From DATBGO01 sp963840095 (lineage in GTDB: Bacteria > Actinomycetota > Actinomycetes > Streptosporangiales > Streptosporangiaceae): a stretch of 64,000 nt of DNA. A program made the translations under genes and the position numbers. The stretch lies in contig CAWIXN010000012.1 in assembly GCA_963840095.1 (NCBI GenBank), positions 62,001-126,000 on the forward strand. Direction: 5' to 3'. Numbering within the stretch: the first letter of the stretch is position 1; the number at the start of each line of letters is the position of its first letter. The notes below the pieces were generated by a model that saw only the letters and a program-made list of their open reading frames with translations, made no database searches and was not told the DNA's origin. Below, piece by piece: positions 50,385 to 58,645 of this stretch.

Positions 50385-52646
50385 ATGACGCTCGGCCTCA
50401 CCGAAGAGCACCATCAGCTAGCGGGAACCATCCGCAGCTGGACGCAGCGTCATTGCCCGTCCGAGGTTGTCCGCGAGGCCGCCGACGGCCCGGACAGCGG
50501 ATCAGCCCGCTACCTGGAGTCGTTTGGGCCCAGCCTGGCCGGCCAGGGAGTGCTCGGCCTTCACCTGCCCGAGGAGGATGGTGGCCAGGGCTACGGCCTT
50601 CCTGAGCTCGCTGTCGCGCTCGAGGAACTCGGCCTCGCCCTGGTGCCCGGGGCTTTCCTGCCGACCGTGCTCGCGAGCGCGGTCCTGCACGGCTCAGGAG
50701 CGACGGGCAAGCTGGTGGCGGGGCTGGCCGACGGGTCCAGGACCGGCGCGGTCTGCCTGGCCAGCGGGCTGACCGGCAGCGCGGGCGCGGACGGCGAGCT
50801 GCTCATCGACGGCGTCGCGGCGCCCGTGCTCGGCGCCGGCTTGGCCGACCTGGTCATTCTGCCGGTTCAGACCAGCCACGGCGGTGAGATGTGGGCCGCC
50901 GTCGACGCGGGCGCCCTGGAGATCACCCCGCTGGACAGCCTCGACCTCACCCGCCCGGTGGCCCGGGTGCGGGCTGCCGGTGTCTCCGTCCCTGCCGACC
51001 GGCTGCTATCCGGACTCGATCGCAGCGCCGTGACCAGCCTGGCCGCGATCCTCTTCGGCGCCGAGGCCAGCGGGATCGCCGACTGGGCGGTGCACACCGC
51101 CACCGAGTACGCCAAGATCCGCAGGCAATTCGGCCGCCCGATCGGGCAGTTCCAGGGCGTCAAGCACCGCTGCGCCTGGATGCTGACCTCGGCCGAGCTG
51201 GCGTCCGCCGCGGTCTGGGATGCGGCGCGTACCGAGCCGGATGGCGACGCGCAGCAGGACGGGCCTGGCCAGCCGGCCGCGGGCGGGCAGCGCGAGTTCG
51301 CGGCCTGCGTGGCCGGGGTGCTGGCCATTGATGCCGCGGTTTCCTGCGCCAATGACTGCATCCAGGTCCTCGGCGGTATCGGCTACACCTGGGATCATGA
51401 AGCCCAGCTCTACTACCGGCGGGCCCTATCGCTGCGGGCCCTGCTCGGCTCCTCGATCGGCTTGGCGGAACGGGTGGCGGAGCTGGCCCTAAGCGGTGTC
51501 CGCAGGCCCGTGCGGGTGGAGCTGCCGGGCGGCGACGCACCACTGCGGGCCCGGCTGGCCGGCGAACTCGCCGATATCGCCGCCCTGACCGGCCGGGCTC
51601 GGACCCAGCGCCTGGCGGACGGCGGCTGGGTCACCCCGCATCTGCCGCGCCCCTGGGGGCGCGGCGCCGACGCGCTCGAGCAGCTGGTCATCGATCAGGA
51701 GATGCGCGCGGCCGGGCTCAAGGCGCCCAGTCTCATGATCGGCGCGTGGGTAGTCCCGGCCCTGATCCAGTACGGCACGCAGGAGCAGCAGGACCGGTTC
51801 CTGCCGCCGACGCTGCGCGGCGAGATCATCTGGTGCCAGCTGTTCAGCGAGCCCGGGGCCGGCTCCGACCTGGCGGGCCTGACCACCAAGGCGGTGCGGG
51901 CCGATGGCGGCTGGCGGCTGACCGGGCAGAAGATCTGGACGTCGCTGGCCAAGCAGGCCGGCTGGGCGATCTGCATCGCGCGCACCGACCCGGCGGCGCT
52001 CCGGCACGCGGGGATCACTTACGTCCTCGTCGACATGTCCGACCCGGGAGTCGAGGTGCGCCCGCTCCGGGAGATAACCGGCGAGGCTTTCTTTAACCAG
52101 GTCTTCCTCGACGACGTGTTCGTCCCCGACGACCGCGTGGTCGGGGAGGTCAACGGCGGCTGGCGGGTAGCCAGGACCACACTGGCCAACGAGCGGGTAT
52201 CGCTGTCCCAGACGTGGGCATTCGGTTGCGGCGTGGCCGACCTGCTGGAACAGGTGCAGGCCGGGAGCCAGGCACCGTCCGGGCAGACTGGCAGGCTGGT
52301 CGCCGAAGGTCATGCCATCGACCTGCTCGGCGTCCGGGCGACGATGAAGCGGCTCTCGGGGACCGAGCCCGGCGCGACCGGGAGCGTGCGCAAGCTCCTC
52401 GGCATGCGCCACGGCCAGCAGGTCGCCGAGCTGTGCTGGGCAATGTCAGGAGCCGACGGCGCCCTCGGCACCGGACCGCAGGCCGCCTTCCGCAAGCCCG
52501 ACGGGCGCAACGGCCCGCACTGGGCCCGCCAGGTGCTCACCACCAGGGCGCTGACGATCGGCGGCGGTACCACCGACATCCAGCTCAACATCATCAGCGA
52601 GCGCATCCTCGGCCTGCCGCGCGACCCGGACCCGCCCGCGGCCTGA
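50385..52646 (+). CDS. Tandem (two-domain) acyl-CoA dehydrogenase, FadE34-like
   Basis: 753 aa containing two fused acyl-CoA dehydrogenase units. Unit 1 (1-370): GLHLPEEDGGQGYGLPELAV and ATEYAKIRRQFGRPIGQFQG and IQVLGGIGYTWDHEAQLYYR. Unit 2 (380-753): WCQLFSEPGAGSDLAGLTTK, GQKIWTSLAKQAGWAICIAR and the C-terminal IIGGG-like LTIGGGTTDIQLNIISERIL. Such fusions replace the alpha2beta2 heterotetramers of steroid-side-chain dehydrogenases in actinobacteria. Substrate is therefore probably a branched or steroid-type acyl-CoA, inferred from family. ATG 50385 with GAGG upstream. Confidence 0.9.
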   Translation: MTLGLTEEHHQLAGTIRSWTQRHCPSEVVREAADGPDSGSARYLESFGPSLAGQGVLGLHLPEEDGGQGYGLPELAVALEELGLALVPGAFLPTVLASAVLHGSGATGKLVAGLADGSRTGAVCLASGLTGSAGADGELLIDGVAAPVLGAGLADLVILPVQTSHGGEMWAAVDAGALEITPLDSLDLTRPVARVRAAGVSVPADRLLSGLDRSAVTSLAAILFGAEASGIADWAVHTATEYAKIRRQFGRPIGQFQGVKHRCAWMLTSAELASAAVWDAARTEPDGDAQQDGPGQPAAGGQREFAACVAGVLAIDAAVSCANDCIQVLGGIGYTWDHEAQLYYRRALSLRALLGSSIGLAERVAELALSGVRRPVRVELPGGDAPLRARLAGELADIAALTGRARTQRLADGGWVTPHLPRPWGRGADALEQLVIDQEMRAAGLKAPSLMIGAWVVPALIQYGTQEQQDRFLPPTLRGEIIWCQLFSEPGAGSDLAGLTTKAVRADGGWRLTGQKIWTSLAKQAGWAICIARTDPAALRHAGITYVLVDMSDPGVEVRPLREITGEAFFNQVFLDDVFVPDDRVVGEVNGGWRVARTTLANERVSLSQTWAFGCGVADLLEQVQAGSQAPSGQTGRLVAEGHAIDLLGVRATMKRLSGTEPGATGSVRKLLGMRHGQQVAELCWAMSGADGALGTGPQAAFRKPDGRNGPHWARQVLTTRALTIGGGTTDIQLNIISERILGLPRDPDPPAA

Positions 52647-52705
52647 TCGCCCGCCACCCCAGGCCTCGGATCCCCGGGCCTCGGATCGGCCGTTGCAGCC
52701 CGGCC

Positions 52706-52862
52706 CGCCGCCAGCGCCTCGCCGGCCGCACCTCGCCGGCCGCACCTCGCCGCCAGCGCCTCGCCGGCCGCACCTCGCCGCCAGCGCCTCGCCGGCCGCA
52801 CCTCGCCGGCCGCGCCTCGCCGCCAGCGCCTCGCCGGTCGCACGTCGCCGGCCGCGCCCGCC
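52706..52862. repeat. 14-bp-based composite tandem repeat
   Basis: Alternating CGCCGGCCGCACCT and CGCCGCCAGCGCCT units fill the gap between the acyl-CoA dehydrogenase and LCP genes. The order of the two unit types is irregular, implying rounds of slippage. Period is not a multiple of three; no gene lies here (52647-52964). Confidence 0.9.
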
Positions 52863-52964
52863 GCGCCGTCACTCCTGACCTGGTCCCCGCCCGCCGGCCG
52901 CGCCAACCCGGCCGCGGCCAGCCGCCGCGCTAGCCTACGGAAAGCAGCGTCCCAAGGGGATCAG

Positions 52965-54578
52965 ATGACCGACAGTGACGGTGACGCGCCGGGCGGGCAG
53001 CGAGGCCCTGATCAGCCCCCGAATATGCCGCCCCGGCGGGCTCAGCCGACCCCTGAATCCCTGCGGGATGCGCCGATTCCCGCCCCCCGGCCAGGCCTCT
53101 ACCCGACCACGGCAGCGCCCACCCGGCCTGGGTCGCCAGGTCCGCCGCCCGGGGGCAAGACCCGGCACACCGGGGCACGGCGCAGGACCGGACCGGCCCC
53201 GGCCCAACAGCAGCTCATGGCGCGGATCGCGGCGAGCAGGACGGCCCGGCTCCACCGGGCCCTGCTGGTCGCCTGCGGCGCGATGTCGGCGCTGGTGCTG
53301 CTGGCCGCGGGCAGCGCCTGGGCCGTGACCAGCTGGATCAACGGCAACATCGGGCGGGTGAACGCGGGCACCGCGGGAACCCCAGGCAGCGGACCACTGA
53401 ACATCCTGGTCGCCGGCATCGACGTCAGGACGGGCCTGACCCCTGCGCAGCAACTGGCCCTGCACGTCGGGCACGACGTCAGCGACAACTCGGACACCCT
53501 GATGATCGTGCACGTAGCGGCCAACCATCGCAGCGTGCAGGTCGTCAGCGTGCCCCGCGACTCCTGGGTGAACATCCCCGGCCACGGGATGAACAAGATC
53601 AACGCGGCGATCGGCCTGGGCGGCCCGCCGCTCATGGTGCAAACCGTGGCTCAAGACACCGGGCTGACCATCAACGATTACATCGAGGTGAACTTCCTCG
53701 GCTTCGTGAAGGTCATCGACGCTCTCGGCGGGGTGAATATCTGCCTGCCGTACGCGGTCGACGACTCTTATAGCGGCCTGCATATGGCGGCGGGCATGCA
53801 TCATGTCGACGGCATCACGGCCCTTGAGTTCGCCCGTGACCGGCACTCGTTCGCCACGTCCGACCTGGCCCGGATCGAAGATCAGCAGCAGCTGCTCGCC
53901 ACGATGTTCCGTGAGGCCATCAGCTCGGGCACGCTGGCCAACCCGATCAAGTTCGCGAGCTTCCTGTCGGCCGCGACGTCGGCCGTCACGGTCGACCAGA
54001 ACCTGAACGTCTCCAAGCTCGCCGATCAGCTGCGCGGAATCTCAATGAGCGAGGTGACCTTCACGACCGTGCCGATCGGCAACTACAACTACACGACGCC
54101 GACCGGCCAGTCCGCGCTGCAATGGAACGCAAGCGCGGCGAGCGCCCTGTTCAATCAGCTGAAGAACGACGATGCCCCGGCCGCCGCCAAGGGCAAGGGC
54201 AAGGCGGCGCGCTCCGGGCTACGCCGCAGCCAGGTATCGGTCGACATCTACAACGGCACCATGATCGGCGGCCTTTCGGCCGACACCGGGAACCAGCTGG
54301 CCGGGCTGGGCTTCCGCGTGCACGGCTCGGGCCTCACCTGGTCCAGCCAGGACCTCACGCAGACCCTGATCGAGTATCCGGCGGGCCACAAGACCGCTGC
54401 CGAGTTGGTGCGGCGGGTAATGCCCGGCGCGGCCCTGCGCCAGGCGGCAGGGCTGAAGCGGGTCAGGATCCTGCTCGGCTCGGCCGGCTATCTCCTCACC
54501 GCGCCCACGCCCGCCACCTCGAGCTCGACCGGCGGCGGCGCCGCGCAGCGGACCGCGGCGCAGGCCGCCTGCAGGTAA
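52965..54578 (+). CDS. LytR-CpsA-Psr (LCP) family wall-polymer ligase with LytR_C domain
   Basis: 537 aa. Pro-rich cytoplasmic N-terminus, one membrane helix (ALLVACGAMSALVLLAAGSAW), then the extracellular LCP domain: NILVAGIDVRTGL, DVSDNSDTLMIVHVAA, VSVPRDSWVNIPG, MNKINAAIGLGG and FARDRHSFATSDLARIEDQQ. A LytR_C domain follows (VSVDIYNGTMIGGLSADTGN). LCP enzymes move undecaprenyl-linked polymers such as teichoic acids or arabinogalactan to peptidoglycan. The presence of a DprE1-like enzyme elsewhere in the window makes an arabinan-type substrate conceivable but unproven. Confidence 0.93.
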   Translation: MTDSDGDAPGGQRGPDQPPNMPPRRAQPTPESLRDAPIPAPRPGLYPTTAAPTRPGSPGPPPGGKTRHTGARRRTGPAPAQQQLMARIAASRTARLHRALLVACGAMSALVLLAAGSAWAVTSWINGNIGRVNAGTAGTPGSGPLNILVAGIDVRTGLTPAQQLALHVGHDVSDNSDTLMIVHVAANHRSVQVVSVPRDSWVNIPGHGMNKINAAIGLGGPPLMVQTVAQDTGLTINDYIEVNFLGFVKVIDALGGVNICLPYAVDDSYSGLHMAAGMHHVDGITALEFARDRHSFATSDLARIEDQQQLLATMFREAISSGTLANPIKFASFLSAATSAVTVDQNLNVSKLADQLRGISMSEVTFTTVPIGNYNYTTPTGQSALQWNASAASALFNQLKNDDAPAAAKGKGKAARSGLRRSQVSVDIYNGTMIGGLSADTGNQLAGLGFRVHGSGLTWSSQDLTQTLIEYPAGHKTAAELVRRVMPGAALRQAAGLKRVRILLGSAGYLLTAPTPATSSSTGGGAAQRTAAQAACR

Positions 54579-54668
54579 GCACCGCTTCCGCCCGAGCCCC
54601 GATGCCGCCAACCAGCATCAGCCGACGGCCCCGGTAACCGGAACCGGCCGCCTACTCTCAGCGTCGAC

Positions 54669-54842
54669 GTGAGCCAGGTGAACGGCACCTACGTGCTGGT
54701 GATCTGGCTGGACGGGCAGCAGATCCTCCAGCAGCCTGAGCCCTCGCTCGCGCCGAACTCACTGCTGGCATTCAGCGCCTCCACCGGCGGCCTGACGGAC
54801 GTCCACGCCGTCCGCGTTGTGACCATCTCGGCGATCCGGTGA
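54669..54842 (+). pseudogene. C-terminal remnant of an L-type-lectin-like domain
   Basis: GTG 54669 opens VSQVNGTYVLVIWLDGQQIL and continues SLLAFSASTGGLTDVHAVRV to the TGA at 54842. The STGGLTDVHxVR ending is the usual last strand of concanavalin/L-type lectin or laminin-G-like domains in secreted actinomycete proteins. The same frame is open back to 54579 but sequence before PTLSVDV is not lectin-like, so the N-terminal part is lost. 57 codons, no signal peptide, no ribosome-binding site. A decayed gene fragment. Confidence 0.6.
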
Positions 54843-54869
54843 TCACCGGCTCAGCTCACGACCTCTTAC

Positions 54870-54924
54870 CTGATCACCAGGCTCTGGACCCGGCTCACCT
54901 GATCACCCGCCTCTGGACCCGGCC
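54870..54924. repeat. 26-bp direct repeat
   Basis: Two copies beginning CTGATCACC and ending CTCTGGACCCGGC at 54870 and 54899, immediately after the lectin remnant. Confidence 0.8.
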
Positions 54925-54987
54925 AATTCCTTGATCACGGTGGATTAGGCGTGCTCGCGCACCACCAATCAACCGCGATCATGGAAT
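54925..54987. repeat. Imperfect palindrome, REP- or MITE-like
   Basis: AATTCCTTGATCACGGTGG at the left is complementary, with about four mismatches, to the segment ending CCGCGATCATGGAATT at the right; loop about 13 nt. The arms are richer in A/T than surrounding DNA. Such elements are often multi-copy; I see only this copy in the window. Confidence 0.5.
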
Positions 54988-55055
54988 TTCGGCCGCGCAG
55001 GGCGCTTTGCGTCAGCCAGGCGTCCGCGTCAGCCGCGCCTCTTCCTCGGCGCGGA

Positions 55056-55430
55056 TCAAACCTGCGTCGTGGTCGCCTCCGGCGGGAACCCGGCCGCGCC
55101 CGAGTCCGCGGGCGGGAAGCCTGTCGGGCCTGTCTGCGGCGGCTGGCCCTGCGTCGCGTGCTGATCGGCCGATTCCGGTGTCAGGCTGATCCCGTTCTCC
55201 GCCTCGTGCGCCGAGATGTCCGCAACCAGCTTGTCGACCTGCGCCTGGCTGTCGGAGGCGCCTCGGCCGGTGCGCTCGGCGTAAATGAGTGCACCGAGAT
55301 TCCGGAGCATCGCATCAGCGCGCCGCTTGGCCTGGGCCTGATCGAATTTGACCTTGCCGTCGCGGGCAGTCTCCTGCGCCTTCTGAGCGATCTGAGTGGT
55401 CTGCGCCTTCATTTTGTCCATCAAACCCAT
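55056..55430 (-). CDS. Conserved small helical protein
   Basis: 124 aa from ATG 55430 with a strong site AGGAGG. MGLMDKMKAQTTQIAQKAQE followed by helices rich in Ala, Gln and Lys (FDQAQAKRRADAMLRNLGAL, IYAERTGRGASDSQAQVDKL) is a pattern seen in actinomycete proteins of unknown function related to antitoxin-like or YtxH-like helical proteins. The C-terminal tail is Pro/Gly/Thr-rich. Cytoplasmic. It is divergent from the trpS leader. Confidence 0.75.
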   Translation of the reverse strand: MGLMDKMKAQTTQIAQKAQETARDGKVKFDQAQAKRRADAMLRNLGALIYAERTGRGASDSQAQVDKLVADISAHEAENGISLTPESADQHATQGQPPQTGPTGFPPADSGAAGFPPEATTTQV

Positions 55431-55540
55431 GGTCAGCCTCCTAAGGGTTCGTGGCGACGCTCCCGGTCGGCGACCGCCGTAGCGTCTCTTGCCAGGATAG
55501 ATGCGGGGCCGCCGGACGACAGGCAGCGCCCCCCGGCGCC

Positions 55541-55578
55541 CTTGCGCGACAAGTATAAGTATCTTGCGCGACAAGTAT
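55541..55578 (+). promoter_or_regulatory. 16-bp direct repeat in the trpS promoter region
   Basis: CTTGCGCGACAAGTAT occurs at 55541-55556 and again at 55563-55578 (period 22, about two helical turns). It precedes the leader peptide by about 40 bp and may carry the promoter or an operator. Confidence 0.45.
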
Positions 55579-55617
55579 TGGGTGGCGCGGATCGCCCGGG
55601 CGTGAAATTCTGTACAG

Positions 55618-55662
55618 GTGATTCCGCGCTGCCGTCTCGCGAGCTGGTGGATGCCGCATTAG
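55618..55662 (+). CDS. trpS leader peptide with tandem Trp codons
   Basis: GTG at 55618 opens a 14-codon frame VIPRCRLASWWMPH ending TAG at 55660. Two adjacent UGG codons (55645-55650) lie just before the RNA structures described for the attenuator. Ribosome-binding sequence is weak. Function is cis-acting: ribosome position reports Trp-tRNA charging. The frame is too short for homology, so support comes from its placement and codons. Confidence 0.75.
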   Translation: MIPRCRLASWWMPH

Positions 55663-55714
55663 GCGGTATCCCGCGGAAAGTCATGTCCGTTAAGCCGCCT
55701 GCGGGCGGCTTTTT
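55640..55714 (+). promoter_or_regulatory. Ribosome-mediated transcription attenuator of trpS
   Basis: Hairpin 1: GGATGCCGC (55649-55657) with GCGGTATCC (55663-55671), one G-U pair. Antiterminator: AGGCGG (55661-55666) with CCGCCT (55695-55700). Terminator: AAGCCGCC (55692-55699) with GGCGGCTT (55704-55711), then a U run to 55714. A ribosome stalled at the Trp codons opens hairpin 1 and frees AGGCGG for the antiterminator; a ribosome reaching the stop codon masks AGGCGG, so the terminator forms. The same logic is known for the auxiliary, indolmycin-resistant trpRS1 of Streptomyces coelicolor. Confidence 0.85.
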
Positions 55715-55756
55715 CTGTGGCGCACGCAGGGGCACTTCATGCAGGAGGAGAGTGCC

Positions 55757-56746
55757 ATGCCAAGGACCGTCACCGGAATCAAACCCACGGGGCTGCCGCA
55801 CCTCGGTAACTACCTGGGCATGATCCGGCCCGCGCTCGAGCTCGCCCGCCGCGACGAGGCCCTGTTGTTTATCGCTGACTATCACGCCCTGACCACCGTT
55901 CCGCAGCCGGATACCCTGCGGGCTGGCGTTCTTGATCTGGCCGCCACCTTGATCGCATTCGGCCTGGACCCGGAGCGGACAGTTCTCTACCGTCAGTCCG
56001 ACGTGCCAGAGATCTGCGAGCTGACGTGGATCCTCGGCTGTGTCTGCCCGAAGGGGCTGCTGAACCGGGCACACGCTTACAAGGCCGCGGTCCAGGAGAA
56101 CGTGGCGGCGGGCCGGGACCGTGACCAGGGGGTTGGCATGGGCCTGTTCAGCTACCCGGTCCTGATGGCAGCCGACATCCTTATTCACCGCGCCGACCGG
56201 GTTCCGGTCGGCAGCGATCAGCGCCAGCATGTCGAGATCGCCAGGGATCTGGCGGAGAGCTTCAACCGGGCGTACGGGCCGGTGCTCGTAGTACCCGAGC
56301 CAGCCGTGGACGAGCGGGTCATGACGATTCCAGGGGTCGACGGCCGGAAGATGAGCAAGAGCTACGGCAACCAGATCGCGCTCGCCGCCAGCCCTGAGGA
56401 GATACGGCGTCTGGTCGCCAGGATCGTGACCGACTCGCGCTCGCCGTCGGAGCCGAAGGATCCGGATGCCATCCTCGCGCTCTACGGTCATGTCGCCGAT
56501 CGGGGAGACGCCGACGACCTCGCTCGCAGGTACCGCCAGGGCACGGTCGGCTACGCCGAGGCCAAGGCACTTCTGACCGGGGCCATCCAGCAGCTGCTGG
56601 CGCCTGCTCGCGCCAGGCACGCGGAACTCATGTCCGATCCGGCTGCACTTCAGAAAACCCTGGCCGACGGCGCGGTGCGGGCCAGGAGGTCGGCTGCGGC
56701 GACTCTGGACGCGGTCAGGGCGGCTACCGGGCTCGGCTGGGGCTGA
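55757..56746 (+). CDS. trpS: Tryptophanyl-tRNA synthetase, probably the inducible auxiliary type
   Basis: 329 aa class-I synthetase charging tRNA-Trp. HIGH-like PHLGN in KPTGLPHLGNYLG, KMSKS at residues 198-202 in DGRKMSKSYGN, and PVGSDQRQHVEIARDLAE. ATG 55757 is chosen because AGGAGGAG lies upstream within the longer frame. Control by the upstream attenuator implies that expression rises when Trp-tRNA is uncharged, e.g. under tryptophan starvation or TrpRS inhibitors. The His of the IADYHALTT motif, equivalent to Bacillus His43, is retained. A second housekeeping trpS elsewhere is expected but cannot be seen. Confidence 0.94.
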   Translation: MPRTVTGIKPTGLPHLGNYLGMIRPALELARRDEALLFIADYHALTTVPQPDTLRAGVLDLAATLIAFGLDPERTVLYRQSDVPEICELTWILGCVCPKGLLNRAHAYKAAVQENVAAGRDRDQGVGMGLFSYPVLMAADILIHRADRVPVGSDQRQHVEIARDLAESFNRAYGPVLVVPEPAVDERVMTIPGVDGRKMSKSYGNQIALAASPEEIRRLVARIVTDSRSPSEPKDPDAILALYGHVADRGDADDLARRYRQGTVGYAEAKALLTGAIQQLLAPARARHAELMSDPAALQKTLADGAVRARRSAAATLDAVRAATGLGWG

Positions 56747-57165
56747 CACCAGTAGTTCCGTCGGAGATTCTCCAGGTCAGCGGGACGCAGGATACACCAG
56801 TATTACGAGACGTAGACGCGTTACGCACGGTACGTGATTAGGGTCATAACTGGAGTGAAAGGGGATGCTAGCGGGACACCTGGGGTGTTACACAGAGTGA
56901 TCCCCATCCGGGGCGGCGCTCCCCCCGCCAGCGGCGCGCCCGCTCCGTGCCCGCACGGCCTCCCAGCGCTGCCGCCCACCCCGGCGGCACAGACCGGTCC
57001 CCCCGGTACGCCAGGGACCCGGTACCCCAGGGACGCCACGGCCCGGCCCCCCGCCGGACCCGCGCGCCGCCGCGGCGGGCAGCACCCCCGATAACCACAT
57101 ACGCCCTCCGGCCCGCGCCCCCCGCGCACGGCCGGGCGATGGGGAACACGCAGAAGGAAGCAACC
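56747..57165. other. Intergenic region upstream of the repeat-rich lysozyme-like gene
   Basis: 56760-56900 is of lower GC; 56900-57120 is C-rich with no convincing coding pattern, although one frame is open into the next gene. No riboswitch consensus recognised. Promoter of the downstream gene presumably lies here. Confidence 0.45.
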
Positions 57166-58497
57166 GTGCCCGCACCCGCACGGCGCGCCGCCCTGCGCGC
57201 CAGCGCCCCCCGCATCATCGCCAGCACCCTGACCACGGCCTGCTCAGCCATCCTGTCCGCAGCCCGCGCCCTGCGTGATCGGACCGCTCCCGCGCGCCGG
57301 ACCGCGAGCGGCGCCGCGAGCCGGGCTGTCAGCCGGGCCGCGAGCCTGGCCACCAGCACCACCACCAGCGTGGCCGGAAGCCGGGCCGTCAACCGGGCCG
57401 CCAGCCGGGCCGCCAGCCTGGCCACCAGCACCACCAGGCGGCTGGCCAGAAGCCAGACCGTCAGCCGGGCCGCCAGCCTGGCCACCAGCACCACCAGGCG
57501 GCTGGCCAGAAGCCAGACCGTCTGCCAGGCCGCCAGCCTGGCCACCAGCCTGGCCGGAAGCCGGGCTGTCAGCCTGGCCGCCGCTACTATCCGGTCGGCC
57601 GGTTCGGCCTGCGGTTCGGCGATCCGGCACGCTGCTCAACGGGCGAGCCGAGCCCTTCCGGCCCGGACCAGAATCCCGGTCGCGACCCTCACCGTTCTCG
57701 CCTTCGCGGCTGCGGTCACCGCAGCCGCGATCGCGATCGGCCCGGCCGCTGCGGCCGGGCCGATCGGCCCGGCGATCGCCGCCGCCGCCTTGCGCCCGGC
57801 CCCGGCAGGAATCCCCGGCCCGTCCCAGGTCGGCCGCTCGGCGGCCGCCGCCGTGGCACAGTCGGCCGCGCCGCGCTCGCACGGCGCGGCGGCACCCGCG
57901 GCCGGCCAGGCGGTGCCGAAGGCCCGGACCGCCGCTGCGCCCCGCCACCACCGCGGCTGGCACCATCGGTGGCAGGCGCCGACGCTGGATAGCTGGCACG
58001 CCATCGCCGAAGCCGCGGCCGGCCACCCGGGCGGCGGGCCGCTGGCCCCCGCCCAGCGGCTGCTGCCCGCGCCGCTGACCGGCGGCCAGGCTGCCATGCC
58101 CGTCACCCCGGACCGCGCCGCCAACGCCGCCGTGATCACCGGGCAGGCGCTGCGCCTGCACATGGGCCTCCGCTCGGCCGTCATCGCGGTCGCCACCGCC
58201 ATGCAGGAATCCACCTTGGAGAACCTCAACTACGGCGACCGTGACTCCCTCGGCCTGTTCCAGCAGCGCCCCTCGATGGGCTGGGGCACCCCAGCCCAGG
58301 TCACCGACCCGGTCTACGCATCCGACGCGTTCCTCAACGCGCTGCGCGCCTACCAGGCCGCTGACCCTGACTGGGCCACCCAGCCGCTATGGGAGGCCGC
58401 CCAAGGAGTCCAGCAGTCCGCTTTCCCGTACGCCTACGCCCAGTGGGAGGACCAGGCGGCCCACATCGTCGCAGCCGTCGCCCGTCACCTCCTGTAG
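57166..58497 (+). CDS. Repeat-rich membrane protein with lysozyme-like (SLT-type) C-terminal domain
   Basis: 443 aa. GTG 57166 is chosen for the site GAAGGAAG upstream; ATG 57139 is in frame but has none. The N-terminal region has amphipathic repeats (SRAASLATSTTRRLARSQTV twice, encoded by 60-bp repeats), then a membrane segment (IPVATLTVLAFAAAVTAAAI), an Ala/Pro linker with His/Trp cluster (HHRGWHHRW), and a C-terminal domain VIAVATAMQESTLENLNYGD and SLGLFQQRPSMGWGT with the catalytic-type Glu. Probably anchors in the membrane and acts on peptidoglycan. N-terminal repeat function unknown. Confidence 0.75.
   Translation: MPAPARRAALRASAPRIIASTLTTACSAILSAARALRDRTAPARRTASGAASRAVSRAASLATSTTTSVAGSRAVNRAASRAASLATSTTRRLARSQTVSRAASLATSTTRRLARSQTVCQAASLATSLAGSRAVSLAAATIRSAGSACGSAIRHAAQRASRALPARTRIPVATLTVLAFAAAVTAAAIAIGPAAAAGPIGPAIAAAALRPAPAGIPGPSQVGRSAAAAVAQSAAPRSHGAAAPAAGQAVPKARTAAAPRHHRGWHHRWQAPTLDSWHAIAEAAAGHPGGGPLAPAQRLLPAPLTGGQAAMPVTPDRAANAAVITGQALRLHMGLRSAVIAVATAMQESTLENLNYGDRDSLGLFQQRPSMGWGTPAQVTDPVYASDAFLNALRAYQAADPDWATQPLWEAAQGVQQSAFPYAYAQWEDQAAHIVAAVARHLL
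57421..57540 (+). repeat. 60-bp coding tandem repeat, two copies
   Basis: 57421-57480 and 57481-57540 are almost identical, with diverged partial copies on either side (57361 and 57541). They encode the 20-residue amphipathic unit of the lysozyme-like protein; period a multiple of three. Confidence 0.95.
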
Positions 58498-58645
58498 CCG
58501 GACGCTTAGTTCTGTAGCCGGACGCTGAGCTCCCGCCGCCCCCAGGCGGGACCGCCGACCGGGGTCATCCCAGCCCCGGAGGGGACCCGCGCGTCCCGCC
58601 CGCCGCCCCGGGCTGGCGGGACGTGCAACCACCCGTGAGGCGCGC

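Noticed and set aside
55541..55757. T-box riboswitch upstream of trpS
   Set aside because: No T-box sequence (UGGN-containing bulge) is present; the leader peptide and three-way pairing explain the region better.
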